From NCBI GenBank assembly GCA_963922205.1, contig CAWUHX010000027.1, positions 310,001-374,000 of the forward strand: a stretch of 64,000 bases of DNA, read 5' to 3'. Positions 1 to 10,787 of the stretch are shown here, one piece after another. The DNA comes from Romanomermis culicivorax (Eukaryota; Nematoda; Enoplea; Mermithida; Mermithidae). The position numbers were made by a program, and so were the translations under genes. The notes beneath the pieces are model-generated. The model made no database searches. It saw nothing but the letters and a program-made list of their open reading frames with translations, and had not been told where the DNA came from. The number at the start of each line of letters is the position of its first letter. The first letter of the stretch is position 1.

Positions 1-1949
1 GCTAAATTTCCACTAAACACTTCATTTTGTCTCCAAATTAGGCACCCACTGATCAATTTTTAGGATTTTAGGTAGGGGTAATACCTCAATCATACCCCTC
101 GCTATGAGGTTGTCTGATGCGTGCCAGAAAAATTTTTTTAGATAGAAATTAATAAAATTGTGCAATTTTTTAGTTCAATTTTCACATTACGGTCGGAAAG
201 TTTAGCTCAGATTTTGCGGAAAACGACCGACTGTGGCCTTCAACTGAACCGAACAGAACGGAAATTTCCGTTCAGTTCCGTTGACTGCATTCCGTTCCGT
301 TCCGCCGAAAAAAAGGCAAGTACAAATGACCCTCTAGAATCAAAGTTTTTTTCGGCGCTACGCGCCGACAAGGAGCCAACCTTTTCGTTATTTTTCTTCT
401 AATAAAATTCAGATTTAAAAGTCTAACAGTGACGCTAATTAAATTAAAAACAATAAATTAGCTTTTAATCGTTTTTCATGTGAAAATTCTTTCCCCAAAT
501 TGCATTTGGCCTATGCAAAAAGCTAGGTTGCACTGTACAACTTGAAGCAAGAATTTGGTTGCGAAATAAAATTTTTGGTTGCTCACACTCAAATTGACAA
601 ATTAGGTTACTTCTGCCAGAAAAACGTTTAAAAACCGGAACATTTTTGCCATTTTTCTAAAATGCATTTCCGAACAAGAAACTCTATAGCTTGATCAACA
701 AAGACGTCACGCCTTCGGTTGGCCTGTGCCACTTTACAGAAGAAATTTGGTTGTACTGTACAGCCCGAAATTCGGTCTGCTTCACAGCATCGCAGCTGTG
801 AGCACTGTTTTTTTCTACGACCTTTTTTCCACAAATGTGGGAAGGGGTCAATTTTTTTCCACATTTGGAAAAATTTGTTTTTTCGTCTTAAAATCCTCGT
901 TTTTTCGCTTGAAAATGCTCGTAAATGCTTTATTTAAGTGTTTTTGAGCTTTTTAAAGTTCTGATAATTATTCTGATCATATATCTCAAAAATTAGATTA
1001 AAATTTTGTGTTCATAAATCATAATTTCTTGAAATTTATCATTCGAAAAATTTTAAAACCATTAATTTGTCCGGCACCTTTCATAAACTTGGCCGAAAAG
1101 CTATGAGTCAGAAGCGTAGAAATTTTCCAAAAATAATTCCATGAAGCCTTTGAAGTGAATTTACGTTAAGAAAAGAACAAACGCATCAAAAAGTTGAGAA
1201 AGTTGGCGTGTTGTTCTTTCTCAAAGAATCTATGAAGGAAAAAATGCGAATCTTCATTAAATATAAAGATATAATATGCAAGATTGCCCATTAAACATGA
1301 AATAATACGTTTAAGATAATGAAAACTATTAGAGATTAAATGCATACCTGGGCAAAGCAAATTTTGTACGTAGCTACCCGGGCCAAATTTCTTTAGGTTG
1401 GTTGTCATTTTTCAAAAAGGTTGTTTCAATTTTTTCATGAGTGCTTTTTCACTCCAAAATGCTCAATGATCTTTTATATGCCCGCTTTCGAACTTGTTTT
1501 GCATTCTAATGTTCCATTAGTCAGTAGTTTGTGTAAATTAAGGGCGAAAATAAAGATTTTGAATTTTAGGTCAGATAATGCAGAATACAACAAAATCAAC
1601 AACAATCTGAAGAGCAATAATCCGGATTTCGTACAAGCTTGACAACGTACATTCCTACTGACGGCATAACTCTGTTTCCGGCGCCCAGCGTCGAAAAAAT
1701 TTTCAGACTCGAAATATCGAAGATTACGGTCAAAATCAAATGAAGCATTTTATATAATGAAAACAATGAAAAGTTGAACAAAAATGGAAGTAAAGCATGC
1801 TCTAGTCCATGCTACACTAGAGAATTTTGGCACAACTAAAAAGTCGTCAGATTGTAATTTACAATGTTTGCTTTCAGTTTAATGTGACGAGACACGCAAA
1901 AATGCTTAATATATCAGAAGAGTCAATCGTACTGGCTTCCTCGAAATAG
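1..1949. other. Unassigned AT-rich non-coding stretch
   Basis: No convincing gene. Short open frames here have no recognisable domain. A GC-rich palindrome (CGGCGCTACGCGCCG) sits near 353-368, one member of a hairpin module scattered across the window. Around 525-560 and 745-770 there are two related stretches with a TTGCACTGTACAACTT-like palindrome, which recurs near 17465-17485. Around 825-890 lie short inverted motifs of TTTTTTCCACA type that resemble the ends of the hAT-type elements further right, but no bounded element could be drawn. Confidence 0.5.
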
Positions 1950-2845
1950 TAAGGTAAAGTGGGGTGAATTTGACAAGGGGCGGCTTTGATCAGAGTTTGC
2001 TAAATGAATGTCATTTGATAACTATTCGAGATCAGCAGGTTATATTTGCTGTGTAGACAAACACTGCTGTGAGCGATCGCAATGTAGAAAATATAATCAT
2101 TTCCAAAAAATTACCGCCGCTATTAATTTTCAAAGTGTTGAATTTTGAAAAGCTGTTTTTTGTGCTGGAAAAAATTCTGGTTCCACTCATCGTAGGATTA
2201 CTTTTTTCAGCCCTTTACAGGTTTTCGATAATGGAGAAAAGGGCTAACATAGTGGTTCTGTATGAAAATGCACCTACGAGCCGCAGTAAAACTGAGGGTT
2301 TGTGGGAGACTTTGATCAACACGTGGGTTACTTTGATCAGAGTGGGTTACTTGGATCGCACTATAATTTTAGTGCGATCAAAGTAGCCCCCAAAAATTTG
2401 TCAGTATTTTTCCAATAAAAAAGAGCATTTGTTGGTCACGTTGATCTATTTCTCGGCGCTTGTTGGAATGCCACTATCAAAAGACTACCTTTCGGCAATA
2501 GTTGGCGATGATATTCGTAAAACCAATCCAAAATGTTGGGAAAATCAGAGACAGTTGGTTCAAAATAGTTCCGAAAATTCTTGAAACGTCAGCATAGTTC
2601 CCAATCAGAATGCAACAGTACTGCCCATGATGCAGCAAACACATCGGCAGCAACAGAGAATAATTTACAGGGGAAAAAGTTGCTATGACAAGTACAATAA
2701 CCTAATTAAACTCTCGTATTTTCACATCGTATGCATTCAATGGTTTCAGGTCACAGAGCAGCAGGTCTAAGTCCTGCAAAACAAATGGCGAAAAGAGTCA
2801 TTGATTTCTTCAAAACAGTTCATGCCAAAAAAGTTATGCTAAAAA

Positions 2846-3125
2846 ATGACCCAAGCAGCTCAATCAATCGTTTGGTCAGTTGCTGACAGCTCCGGACGTC
2901 ATAGACCTGCTGAAAACACTGAAAGAGATAAAACCAAAAAGGCGTCGAGCGCGAATAAGTGTCATGTTTGTTTTATTGCCTGGTTGAAATACAAGAAGTT
3001 TAAGCCTGACTGGGCTCAATGTGATGGGTGCAACGGATGGATTTTTGGAGAAATTGCTTGACAGACGATTCTGATGACGAAGCTGATTTTATCTGCCAAA
3101 CTTGCCTCGCTCAAAGAGATGATTA
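2846..3125 (+). pseudogene. PHD-like zinc finger fragment, probable pogo/Tigger transposase C-terminus
   Basis: The open frame 2846-3061 carries a basic stretch followed by CHVC, then WAQCDGCNGW. After a frame change near 3058 the sequence continues as an acidic segment with a second zinc-binding pair, FICQTC, ending at a stop near 3125. The spacing CxxC...W.QCD.C..W...acidic...FIC..C is that of the PHD-like finger at the C-terminus of many insect pogo/Tigger-type transposases, which fits the TA-flanked element around it. The frameshift falls inside the finger, so it is not functional as it stands. The catalytic part is absent. Assignment to the transposase is inference; the finger pattern itself is visible. 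Confidence 0.45.
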
Positions 3126-3397
3126 AATTGGTATACATCCTTTTTCTATTATTTTTATAATTTCATTGTTTTTCATGCCTTAAAAGCATTCAATCGATGT
3201 AAATAAATTTATAAAGGCACGACAATATCATTCTTGAAATATGTGTTCATTCAGTAAAAGGTTTGTTGAATTTTGAAGCTTCTATTCTCTTTGAATTAAA
3301 GAATACTATAGAAAAATGATTTAGTGATTTGCCGTCGCCTTATGTTTTTTTAACGCCTTATATTTGTTTCAACTTTCATCATCACGTGTTCAAAAAT

Positions 3398-3452
3398 TTG
3401 CATGCTGATCAAAGTCACCCACTTTAGGGTGGGTGATTTTGATCAGCACGCA
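3398..3452. repeat. Foldback palindrome inside the TA-flanked element
   Basis: TGCTGATCAAAGTCACCCAC is followed after a few bases by its near-perfect inverted complement GTGGGTGATTTTGATCAGCA. The arms are about 20 bp and the loop is very short, so it would form a strong hairpin. The arm sequence is related to the terminal repeat of the surrounding element, which suggests a captured or duplicated terminus. Confidence 0.6.
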
Positions 3453-4399
3453 AATTTAAAAAAACTCGATATATATCCATCGAGAAATGATCGATATATC
3501 CATCCGATTTTCGAGTATTATTGTTGTGCAAATACGTTAGTCTATGATTCTACTCATTACCAAAGATCTTAATTAATGATTTCGTGTTGTTGATCAAAAC
3601 AACCCACATATTTGTAACACATAAATGGTTGCATGAATAAATTGTTGTTCATCGAAAAAATCTTTTTTTTTGCTCTCACAATTTTATCAGTTGACTATCA
3701 ATGGTTGTATAACCTCGTGTCAAGACCGTTCCCCATCAAATGTTTTTGTTATCTAGTGAATCACAAAAAAGGTTCGAAAAACGGACCTTTGATATCGTGT
3801 TACTATGGCGATCAAAGTCTTCCACGGTGTGGGTTACTTTGATGGCAAAGTGAGGGTTATTGAAACTTGAGATTTTCTAATAAATCCAACCGAAAGAGAA
3901 AAATATTAGTGCAGTTTCATTAGAAAATTATTGATCTTTACAAATATACTCATATCATCTAACACAAATTATTTTGAAAGATAATATGGCATGTAAAAGT
4001 GGATATACCCCTTTTTTAACAAAGTAACCCCCACTTAACCTTATGAAATAACAGCAAATTTGATGTTTTTTCACAAAAGATACAAGGCCGAGCCAGCAAT
4101 AGTATATAGTGAATGTTCTCTCAGGCGTTGCAATGCAATGGTGACTTGATTTGATAGCTTAGCAAAATTTTTTAAAAACTTTCATTCAGCCTATGGGGTG
4201 CAATTACACCCACTGCACCCCATGTCGCTACGCCCATGGCTAGAATGAAATTTTTTAACCGCGCAGACTGGAATAATATAAAAAAATGGAACGAGTATAT
4301 TTTAGCTGAAACTCTCAAATTTGACTTTTTCTAGTGTTTTGACACTTGAGAGAGCTAACCAGCACATTTTCAAAGCGCGGAATGGCCCCTACAGAAAAA

Positions 4400-4478
4400 T
4401 CCTAACTACATCAAGAATCGAACCTGGTCCACCAGCCTATGGACTCAATGCGTGTACCACTATACAATTTCCCCAGAA
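4400..4478 (-). repeat. tRNA-like (SINE-type) remnant with A and B boxes
   Basis: Read on the minus strand, TATAGTGGTACACGC resembles a pol III A box and, about 40 bases later, GGTTCGATTCTTG resembles a B box. The spacing is right for a tRNA-derived promoter. The region between can be partly folded into tRNA-like arms (GTCC/GGAC and CAGG/CTTG), but no full cloverleaf with a seven-base acceptor stem could be built. A tRNA-derived SINE head or decayed tRNA pseudogene is therefore more likely than a working tRNA. Confidence 0.35.
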
Positions 4479-5097
4479 AGTATCAACACTATATTCCTAT
4501 AAGTAAGACCCTTGATACTATTTAAACAACTAACACTTCATTTGGAAGAGCCTCAACAGCGCTGCACCCTACCCAAAGCCTAAGCCTAAGCAAAATTTTA
4601 AAGGAAAAATAATTGTCTATACTCACTAATCACAGAAATCGATGAAAATCGAAATTATCAAAATACTAAACTCAAATTAGATTTCCAAATTCGTTGACTT
4701 CCGACAATAAAGGGTAATATTTCCAACATGGTCAGAAAATTTGCATAATATGTATAAAAGTCTGAAAATAGTTATATGTGAATCTTATGGCAAAATACCC
4801 TGCAGAATTTGAACCGGTCGTTCAAATTTCGTCATTTTTTCTTCCCGCGCTTCTATTTTACCTGTAATAATTAAGAAATAACTATTTATGGTATAAACGG
4901 TGGGTAAATTCATTTCGGGCGCTTCGCGTCCAAAATGAATTTTACCCAGAAAAATTATCAATAAATTAAAATCCGGCGCGAAGCACCGGAAAATTTGTCA
5001 TCATTTTCCATTTTATAACGCAAATTTAATTTGGGAATTGTGATGTATAAGTACAATATTTCTGAAAATTTTTAATGTAAAAAAATTTAGGGCCCCC
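4479..5097. other. Unassigned non-coding stretch with two GC palindromes
   Basis: No gene seen. CGGGCGCTTCGCGTC near 4917-4931 and CCGGCGCGAAGCACCGG near 4973-4990 are members of the hairpin module found throughout the window. Each sits next to an A/T run. Confidence 0.4.
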
Positions 5098-5105
5098 TCT
5101 ACGAA

Positions 5106-5329
5106 CATACCTGTAAGACCACCGACCAGTTGGGGAGGGGGGTAAATCCGAAATTTGGGGGCAGGGGGTCGAAAAAAGTCGAAATTTTTCCCAAAAAAGG
5201 CCAAAAAACATACACTTTTTTGAAAATCTTTTTAATTTTTCCCAAACTGGGAGCGTTGGGTGATGTTGGGTACATGGTTGGCCAAGTTGGGGGCTCCCCA
5301 CAACCCCCCTCCCCCCAAGTACAGGTATG
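5106..5329. mobile_element. 224-bp hAT-type MITE, CATACCTGTA family (TSD TCTACGAA)
   Basis: Ends CATACCTGTA and TACAGGTATG are inverted complements and are flanked by perfect 8-bp direct repeats TCTACGAA at 5098-5105 and 5330-5337. The 8-bp duplication and CA...TG ends point to the hAT superfamily. The interior is rich in G and C homopolymer runs and has no coding capacity; frames opening across it are by-products. Two more copies of the same family lie in opposite orientation at 7703-8130. Confidence 0.75.
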
Positions 5330-5349
5330 TCTACGAACCTGGCCCTATC

Positions 5350-6149
5350 CAGCGTTTTTTTTTGTGCACGGACATTTGTGCCAATTGGCACAAAGGGCCA
5401 GAAAAATTTGTGCCAATGGCACAAAAATTTTTTTGCAGCATAAAAACATACTGAAAACCTTTAAAAAGTTTTATGCCAATTATTTGATAAAAACATAACT
5501 AAAGATATTTCCGCCGCACTAATTTGCATAAAAATCGTGCCAACTATATTTTATCTAATCACGTCAGTGCGATAAGAAAAACTGATGGAGAAAGCGGTTT
5601 ATACGATTCGAAAAGAAATCGGATGCTGCGAGAATTCAGATATTTTTATAGAATTTTTCAAGCATTTTACATTTTTCTTTAATTTTCGGATACGAATTTA
5701 TTCTCAACACGCCGAAAGTCGCATCGCGTAAATTTTTGGTTAGAAAATTGTGCCAACAGTGTCAATTTTTCTGTTCGAATCAAACATAAAAATTAAAAAT
5801 TTCGGTTTTCAATCACACTTAACAGGCAGTGGAAGTTAACTATTTCTATTAATTTTTCAATCATCATTGACAATCTCAAAGTTTCTTGCGATCACACAAA
5901 TTACAAATATACTATTCGAATATAATTCTCTCAGATTCTAGACAAATAAAAGTAAGGAGATTCTACTCATTGACTCGGCGAGCGCCGAGAAAATTTTGCG
6001 TTTTCAGTCGCTGAAATGACTAAAAATCAAGGATATTCAGCTTTCGGCCAGTCAAAAAATTAGTGCCAATTGGCACAAGCGCCCAAAATTTTTTGTGCCA
6101 TTCCAATTTTTTTGTGCCAAAAACCATGTTTTGGCACAAAAAAACACTG
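5350..6149. mobile_element. 800-bp hAT-type non-autonomous element, GTGCC-palindrome family (TSD GCCCTATC)
   Basis: It starts CAGCGTTTTTTTTTGTGC, ends GGCACAAAAAAACACTG, and is flanked by perfect 8-bp repeats GCCCTATC (5342-5349 and 6150-6157). Subterminal palindromes of GTGCCAATTGGCAC type occur near both ends, and a CGGCGAGCGCCG hairpin lies near 5976-5990. There is no transposase. Open frames over the ends only translate the simple palindromes. Related copies are 6179-9230 and 16353-17304. Confidence 0.8.
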
Positions 6150-7301
6150 GCCCTATCCGTGCACAAAAAACGCTGCTCCAGCGTTTTTTTTTTGTGCATG
6201 GACATTTGTGCCAATTGGCACAAGAGGCCAAAAAAATTTGTGCCAATGGCACAAAAAATTCTTTTTCACTAGAGACACACTGAAAACTGCGGAAAAGTTT
6301 TAGGCCAAAAATTTGATAAAACGTTATTGTTTAACGCATTAATTTTTTGTAAAAATCGTGCCCAACCTATTTTTCAGCTAACCATGTCAGTGAGAAGAGA
6401 AAAAGCTGTGCAACAAAATATTTCACGAAATCCCAAAAAGAAATGGAATGCTGAGACAATTTAAATAGCTCTAGAATTGTTCAGGAAGCTCAAATTGATT
6501 CAATTTTCGACTACGAACGAATATCTATGTTATGTAAATTTAACAACATTGTAAAAACTAGAGAAAATAAAGTCGAAAATCGTGCTAATTTTTGATCGAA
6601 ACATTGTGCCATTATCAACGATATCGATTCTTCTATTTGAATCAATCAAACACAAAAATTAAGAATTTCGGTTTAAAATCCGAATCTGGCTGAATGAACA
6701 GGGAATATTCAGAATTTCTTTTTACTCACCAGTCTTGACAGCCTATAAAGTTTGCTGTAACGATACCAATATACTGTTCGAAAAGAAATAGTTCGCGTTC
6801 AGGCCAAATCTACGAATAGGAATTATTCTATTCATTGTCTCGGCGCGAAGCGCCGAAAAATTTTGGCATTTTCAGCCCCTAAAACAGGGCTGGCAAACAT
6901 AGGTTTTTTTCAACCTAGGTTTTTTAGGTTTTTTTAAAAAACCTAGGTTGGTCTGATTTTGTAGGTTTTTAGGTTTTTTAGGTTTTTTGGAAATTCTGTA
7001 AAAAAATGCATATTTCCTAATAATTAGCATACTAGAGGTATAGGAAAGCACAGATAAAGCCTTTTATGTTACCTGTGGAAAACATTCCTATTTACTTCAT
7101 GGTTTGAACTATCTACCTATACAGTATCGATGTACTATGCATAAACACTGGAAAATACGTAGGTGATAGTATGTACCTTGCCTTATTTTTTATTATAAGT
7201 ACCTATGCAACTGTCCCATTTTCTATTATAATAAGTCAACTACCTATATCAATTATTGCCCTTGCATATATCTGATTTCAGGCAGTTACTATTTTTGCTT
7301 T

Positions 7302-7604
7302 TTGCCCTTAAACATGCAAAATCCCGATGACGAAAATATTATCTGTATTGATTCGGAAAGTGATACACCGACGGCAGTGGCCAGCACTGACGCCGACCAT
7401 TCTATTTCAAGTGACGTTGGACGGTCAAAATCTGACTTGTGGACGTGGTTTACTGATTACGAAAATCCACAAAAGCTGAAATCTGCAAAATGCAAGCACT
7501 GCAAAAATATGTTTATAAATTTTCATTTGACTCATTATTTTGATATGAAAAGGTGTGCTAGCCTTTCATCATTAATTTTACAGAATTCATATGGCTTAAA
7601 GTAG
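7302..7604 (+). pseudogene. hAT transposase N-terminal fragment with BED-type zinc finger
   Basis: A 100-residue open frame. It begins with an acidic, serine-rich leader (residues about 5-48) followed by SDLWTWFTDYENPQKLKSAK and then CKHCK...HLTHYFDMKRC. An aromatic W..F motif followed by CxxC and a His/Cys pair is the layout of the BED finger that binds transposon ends at the N-terminus of hAT transposases. The second zinc pair reads H/C imperfectly. The frame stops right after the finger, so the catalytic RNase H-like fold and C-terminal dimerisation region are missing. Its place inside a TSD-flanked hAT element supports the call. It could be a surviving first exon of a longer ancestral gene. 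Confidence 0.55.
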
Positions 7605-7702
7605 TCTTGTAAGCGATTGTAGGGCAATACAAAATATAAAACCTAGAAAAAACCTAAAAAACCTTAAAAAACCCAAAAAAAACCTAGTAAAAAACCTAAA
7701 AC

Positions 7703-8130
7703 CATACCTGTACTTGGGGGGGACGCCCCCCAACTTGGCCAACCCTGTACCCAAAATCATTTCCCCCCCAACCTCTCCCCAGTTTGGAAAAAATTGAAAA
7801 AATTTTCAAATAAGTGTGTTTTTTGGCCTTTTTTGGGAAAAATTTCGACTTTTTCCTCCCCCTCCCGAAATTCCGGATTTACCCCCTCCCGAACTGGTCG
7901 GAGGTCTTACAGGTATTCCTAAAACATACCTGTAAGATTTCCGACCAGTTGGGGGGGGGGGGTAAATCCGAAATTTTGAGGGGGGGGGTAGGAAAAAGTC
8001 GAAATTTTTCCCAAAAAACATACACTTTTTTGAAAAAATTTTTTTTCCAAACTGGGGGGGTTGGGATGAAATGATTTTGGGTACAGGGCTGGCCAAGTTG
8101 GGGGGTCCCCCCCCCCAAGTACAGGTATGG
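7703..8130. mobile_element. Two CATACCTGTA-family MITEs in inverted orientation
   Basis: The first copy (about 7703-7917) runs CATACCTGTACTTGG to TCTTACAGGTAT. The second (about 7925-8130) runs CATACCTGTAAGA to AAGTACAGGTATG. They match the MITE at 5106-5329, one in each orientation. CCTAAAAC occurs immediately left (7695-7702), between (7918-7925) and right (8131-8138), so the second copy probably inserted at the target duplication of the first. No coding capacity. Confidence 0.7.
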
Positions 8131-8310
8131 CCTAAAACCTAAATTTGAAAATTTTTTAGGTTAGGTTTTTTCCAGCCTTGCCCTAAAACGTCTAAAAATC
8201 AAGGAAATTTTATGTTTGACCAGCCAAAAATTTTGTGCCAATTGGCACAAACGCTCAAAATTTTTTGTGCCATTCCAAATTTTTTTGTGCCAAAAACCAT
8301 GTTTTGGCAC

Positions 8311-9208
8311 CACCGTTTTTTTTCCTCGAAGATTTTTTCCACATGAGAACCGGACCCAAAATTTTTTTCCTCATTTTCCAAAAATTTTCCACATTTTTAA
8401 AAACGCTTATAATGTGGCTACGGATGCTTTTTTATGCATTTTAGGAGCATATCCAAGCATTTTGTTGTATTTGTAGTCAGAAACCTGCAAAAATCAGGAA
8501 AAAAATTGAGAAAATTCTGGTTATGTTAGTCAAAATGAGCTCCTGAAGAATATATTGGTGTTTTATAGGAGCGGATAAAGCAAGATAACGACAGAGTTCT
8601 CATGAATTTATCTGCTATCAACATTTCTGTGATTCCGATTAGAATCATCTAATTTTATTTATGGTCCGGCGCGGAGCGCCGTGAAAATTTTCGGGTTTTT
8701 GTATTCTAAAACGCTGAAAAATAAATCTCTCCAACAGATAATTCGTGAACAAATATTTTAGAATCGCGGTCTAGAGTAATGTCTTCAATTTCCACCTTCA
8801 ATAAACGCAAAAGTTCAGATTGCAAACGTTTAAAAAATTCCAATCATCGAGATAAACAATTGAGAGACTTGATGAAAAATCTATTTTCGACGACATAATT
8901 GACTGTAAACGATTAGAAAATGAAACGGGCTAACTTGATTGATAGAAACTGTTGGGCATTAATTAGTAAGTCGAAGTAGATATGCTAACGGCCGCGCCTG
9001 AGATGGAATATAGTTATAATTATACCCATGACCGGCGCGCAGCGCCGGAAAATTTTGAGATTTTGACCATTAAAGTCCACCAAAACGCATCTTTTCGGTT
9101 TAGAGTTCCCCAAAATTTTTTCCACAATGAGAACCATACCCAAAATTTTTTTCCTCATTTCGAAATTTTTTTCCTCAAAAGACCCCATTTGAGGAAAAAA
9201 AAACGGTG
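8311..9208. mobile_element. Nested 898-bp hAT-type element, CACCGTTTTTTTTCCTC family (TSD TTTGGCAC)
   Basis: Ends CACCGTTTTTTTTCCTC and GAGGAAAAAAAAACGGTG are inverted complements. They are flanked by perfect TTTGGCAC repeats (8303-8310 and 9209-9216). It inserted into the terminal palindrome of the surrounding GTGCC-family element. The interior is non-coding and carries GC hairpins near 8666-8681 and 9032-9048. An inverted relative occupies 14742-15736. Confidence 0.8.
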
Positions 9209-9238
9209 TTTGGCACAAAAAAAAACACTGCGCTGCTC

Positions 9239-10269
9239 TATATAGTGCCACTAAGCATTGCGGAGCGAGATCTGTCATCAATTTGATTGGCCGAAAAATT
9301 TATCGACTTTTCAGCGTTTACTGTATTCGGTAAAAAACATGACGATCATTTTCAAAATATCACAATTAAAATAACCGAGTGATTAAATTCAAACTTTTAA
9401 AACGACAATCATTTTCAAAATATCGCAATTAAGATTACCAAGTAATTAAATCCAAATCTTTGAAATTTTCCAGACTGCACGAAGATAGTGATAAAAACAT
9501 ATTAACTGCTATGTGTACACTTCATTCTGTAGAATCAACAATTAAACTGCTATGTGTATACTCTATTCCGTACATGAGAATCAACAATTTCAATACATTG
9601 ACTATAATAACTGAATCACCGAAATGCAACAAAATTTAAAGTGATTGGCTGTACTTGTCCAGCAGCTTCTTTACTCTGCAGCTATTCCACTGGGCATAAA
9701 TTATTTTATATGGTTTTTTCGATGGTTGGTTTTTTTAGATGTTGTTTTTTCGTGATACTAGTCTTCCTTTTAATCGAAAAACGACATTGAGCTTGTAAAT
9801 TCTAAATAACAAAGAGGTTTTGTAATAGTTAAAGTAGGTTTTTTGCTTTTGAAGTCAAGACAAAAATTGAAAATTAATAGTTACTTTGTTGGGTATAACT
9901 CGGGCCGTAGTACAATATTGTTTAGATTGCAATTGATTTTGGCGATTCTCAATATCAGCCAACATGGATTCATATTCGTCTATTTGATTGCTCGATAAAG
10001 AATCAGCGGAATTGCTCAAAATAAGTAATTTGGATGAAAATTTTTGCGTTTTTCGCTAATATCAACTCCATCTGAAGCTTGTGGGCTATCAATGTCCATG
10101 GAAGTCGCTTAACAGAATAAGTTGTCATGTATATGGCAGGACAAAACACATAAGGACATAGAGTCATTTACATAACAGAGCCCTGAAGACTGAAGGGGGG
10201 TCGGGCGACCTTTTGGGGCCAGGGGTCACCGATTCCCAAAACAGGAAAAATGCCCGAAAAACGGTTTGA
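9239..10269. other. Unassigned non-coding stretch
   Basis: No gene or bounded element seen. Two related stretches near 9341-9375 and 9402-9440 (CATTTTCAAAATATC, CAATTAA) form a short local direct repeat. A second local repeat, AACTGCTATGTGTA, occurs near 9507 and 9544. Confidence 0.4.
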
Positions 10270-10457
10270 AAACTTGTGATTTTTTTCTAAAAGCTGTAAA
10301 AATACTGAGTGCTGAAAAAATTTACATTTTTGACTATTTTTTGTTCAAAAATTGACATTTTAAAGTGTTTTTCCAACCAAAGATACGGGGGTCCCTATAA
10401 CTACCATAGAGTTAGCCATGGGATTGGAAAATCCTGGGGGTGTCGTCCAATGGCTAG

Positions 10458-10787
10458 CTATATAGCCAACAATTTCTGGGGGGACCCTTCAGCACTTCCC
10501 CCAATTACATGTATGCACAGAATAGAAATTGAACATGAAAATGTAAAAAACATACCAAATTCCGAAAAATCAACATTTGATTTTGGATATTGCTCTCCGG
10601 TCTTTGCTTTGCTGTCGACATTCATTTTAACAAAATGGACATGTTTGAAAACGTGCGACGGACTAATGGCAAATGGACATTTGCAAAGAAACCTGTGCGC
10701 ACAGACTGAACACAACCTGCATATTGTATCTCTGCTGCAAATTTCACAATTCTCGCTCAATTTTCTGCAAAAATTGAACAACTTCAA
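10458..10787 (-). CDS. Cysteine-rich hypothetical frame inside the inverted-repeat element
   Basis: A 109-residue minus-strand frame with clustered cysteines in its first 40 residues (CEICSRDTICRLCSVCAHRFLCKC). It lies downstream (in minus-strand sense) of the C2H2 gene and within the same inverted-repeat element, so it could be a later exon of that gene. The last third reads through the inverted terminal region and is unlikely to be coding. No family recognised. The cysteine cluster is the only reason to list it. Confidence 0.2.
   Translation of the reverse strand: MKLFNFCRKLSENCEICSRDTICRLCSVCAHRFLCKCPFAISPSHVFKHVHFVKMNVDSKAKTGEQYPKSNVDFSEFGMFFTFSCSISILCIHVIGGSAEGSPQKLLAI

Larger units (their letters stand above)
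1952..4041. mobile_element. Tc1/mariner-pogo-like DNA transposon, decayed (TA target duplication)
   Basis: The two ends form imperfect terminal inverted repeats: AGGTAAAGTGGGG at the left and CCCCACTTAACCT at the right. Each is flanked directly by TA (1950-1951 and 4042-4043), the Tc1/mariner superfamily target duplication. The end motif recurs inside the element, for example near 2290-2400 and 3800-3850 (GGGTTACTTTGATC type), and in a near-perfect foldback at about 3398-3452. The remaining coding sequence is a small plus-strand fragment with a PHD-like finger near 2846-3125. No DDE catalytic core could be read, so this copy is non-autonomous. Confidence 0.6.
6885..8180. mobile_element. Nested hAT element with BED-finger remnant (TSD CCCTAAAA)
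   Basis: Ends are CAGGGCTGG at the left and CCAGCCTTG at the right, flanked by perfect CCCTAAAA duplications (6877-6884 and 8181-8188). Subterminal regions are dense in AGGTTTTT / AAAAACCT repeats on both sides, a layout often seen in hAT ends. The interior keeps one coding fragment, a BED-like zinc finger at 7302-7604, and carries a later inverted pair of small MITEs at 7703-8130. No catalytic or dimerisation domain remains, so the element is non-autonomous. Confidence 0.8.
6179..9230. mobile_element. hAT-type element of the GTGCC-palindrome family, containing two nested elements (TSD CGCTGCTC)
   Basis: The left end CAGCGTTTTTTTTTTGTGC and right end GGCACAAAAAAAAACACTG are flanked by perfect 8-bp duplications CGCTGCTC (6171-6178 and 9231-9238). 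Two further hAT-type elements were inserted later: 6885-8180 and 8311-9208. Subtracting them and their duplications leaves a core of about 840 bp, matching the 800-bp sister copy just upstream. The insertion lies beside a GTGCACAAAAAACGCTG stretch that looks like the end of a still older member of the same family. Confidence 0.75.

Noticed and set aside
5026-6303. Several overlapping frames on both strands with MCQLAQ / GTKKF-like peptides
   Set aside because: They translate the GTGCCAATTGGCAC palindromes and G/C runs of TSD-flanked MITEs; every frame of both strands is open because of the palindrome.
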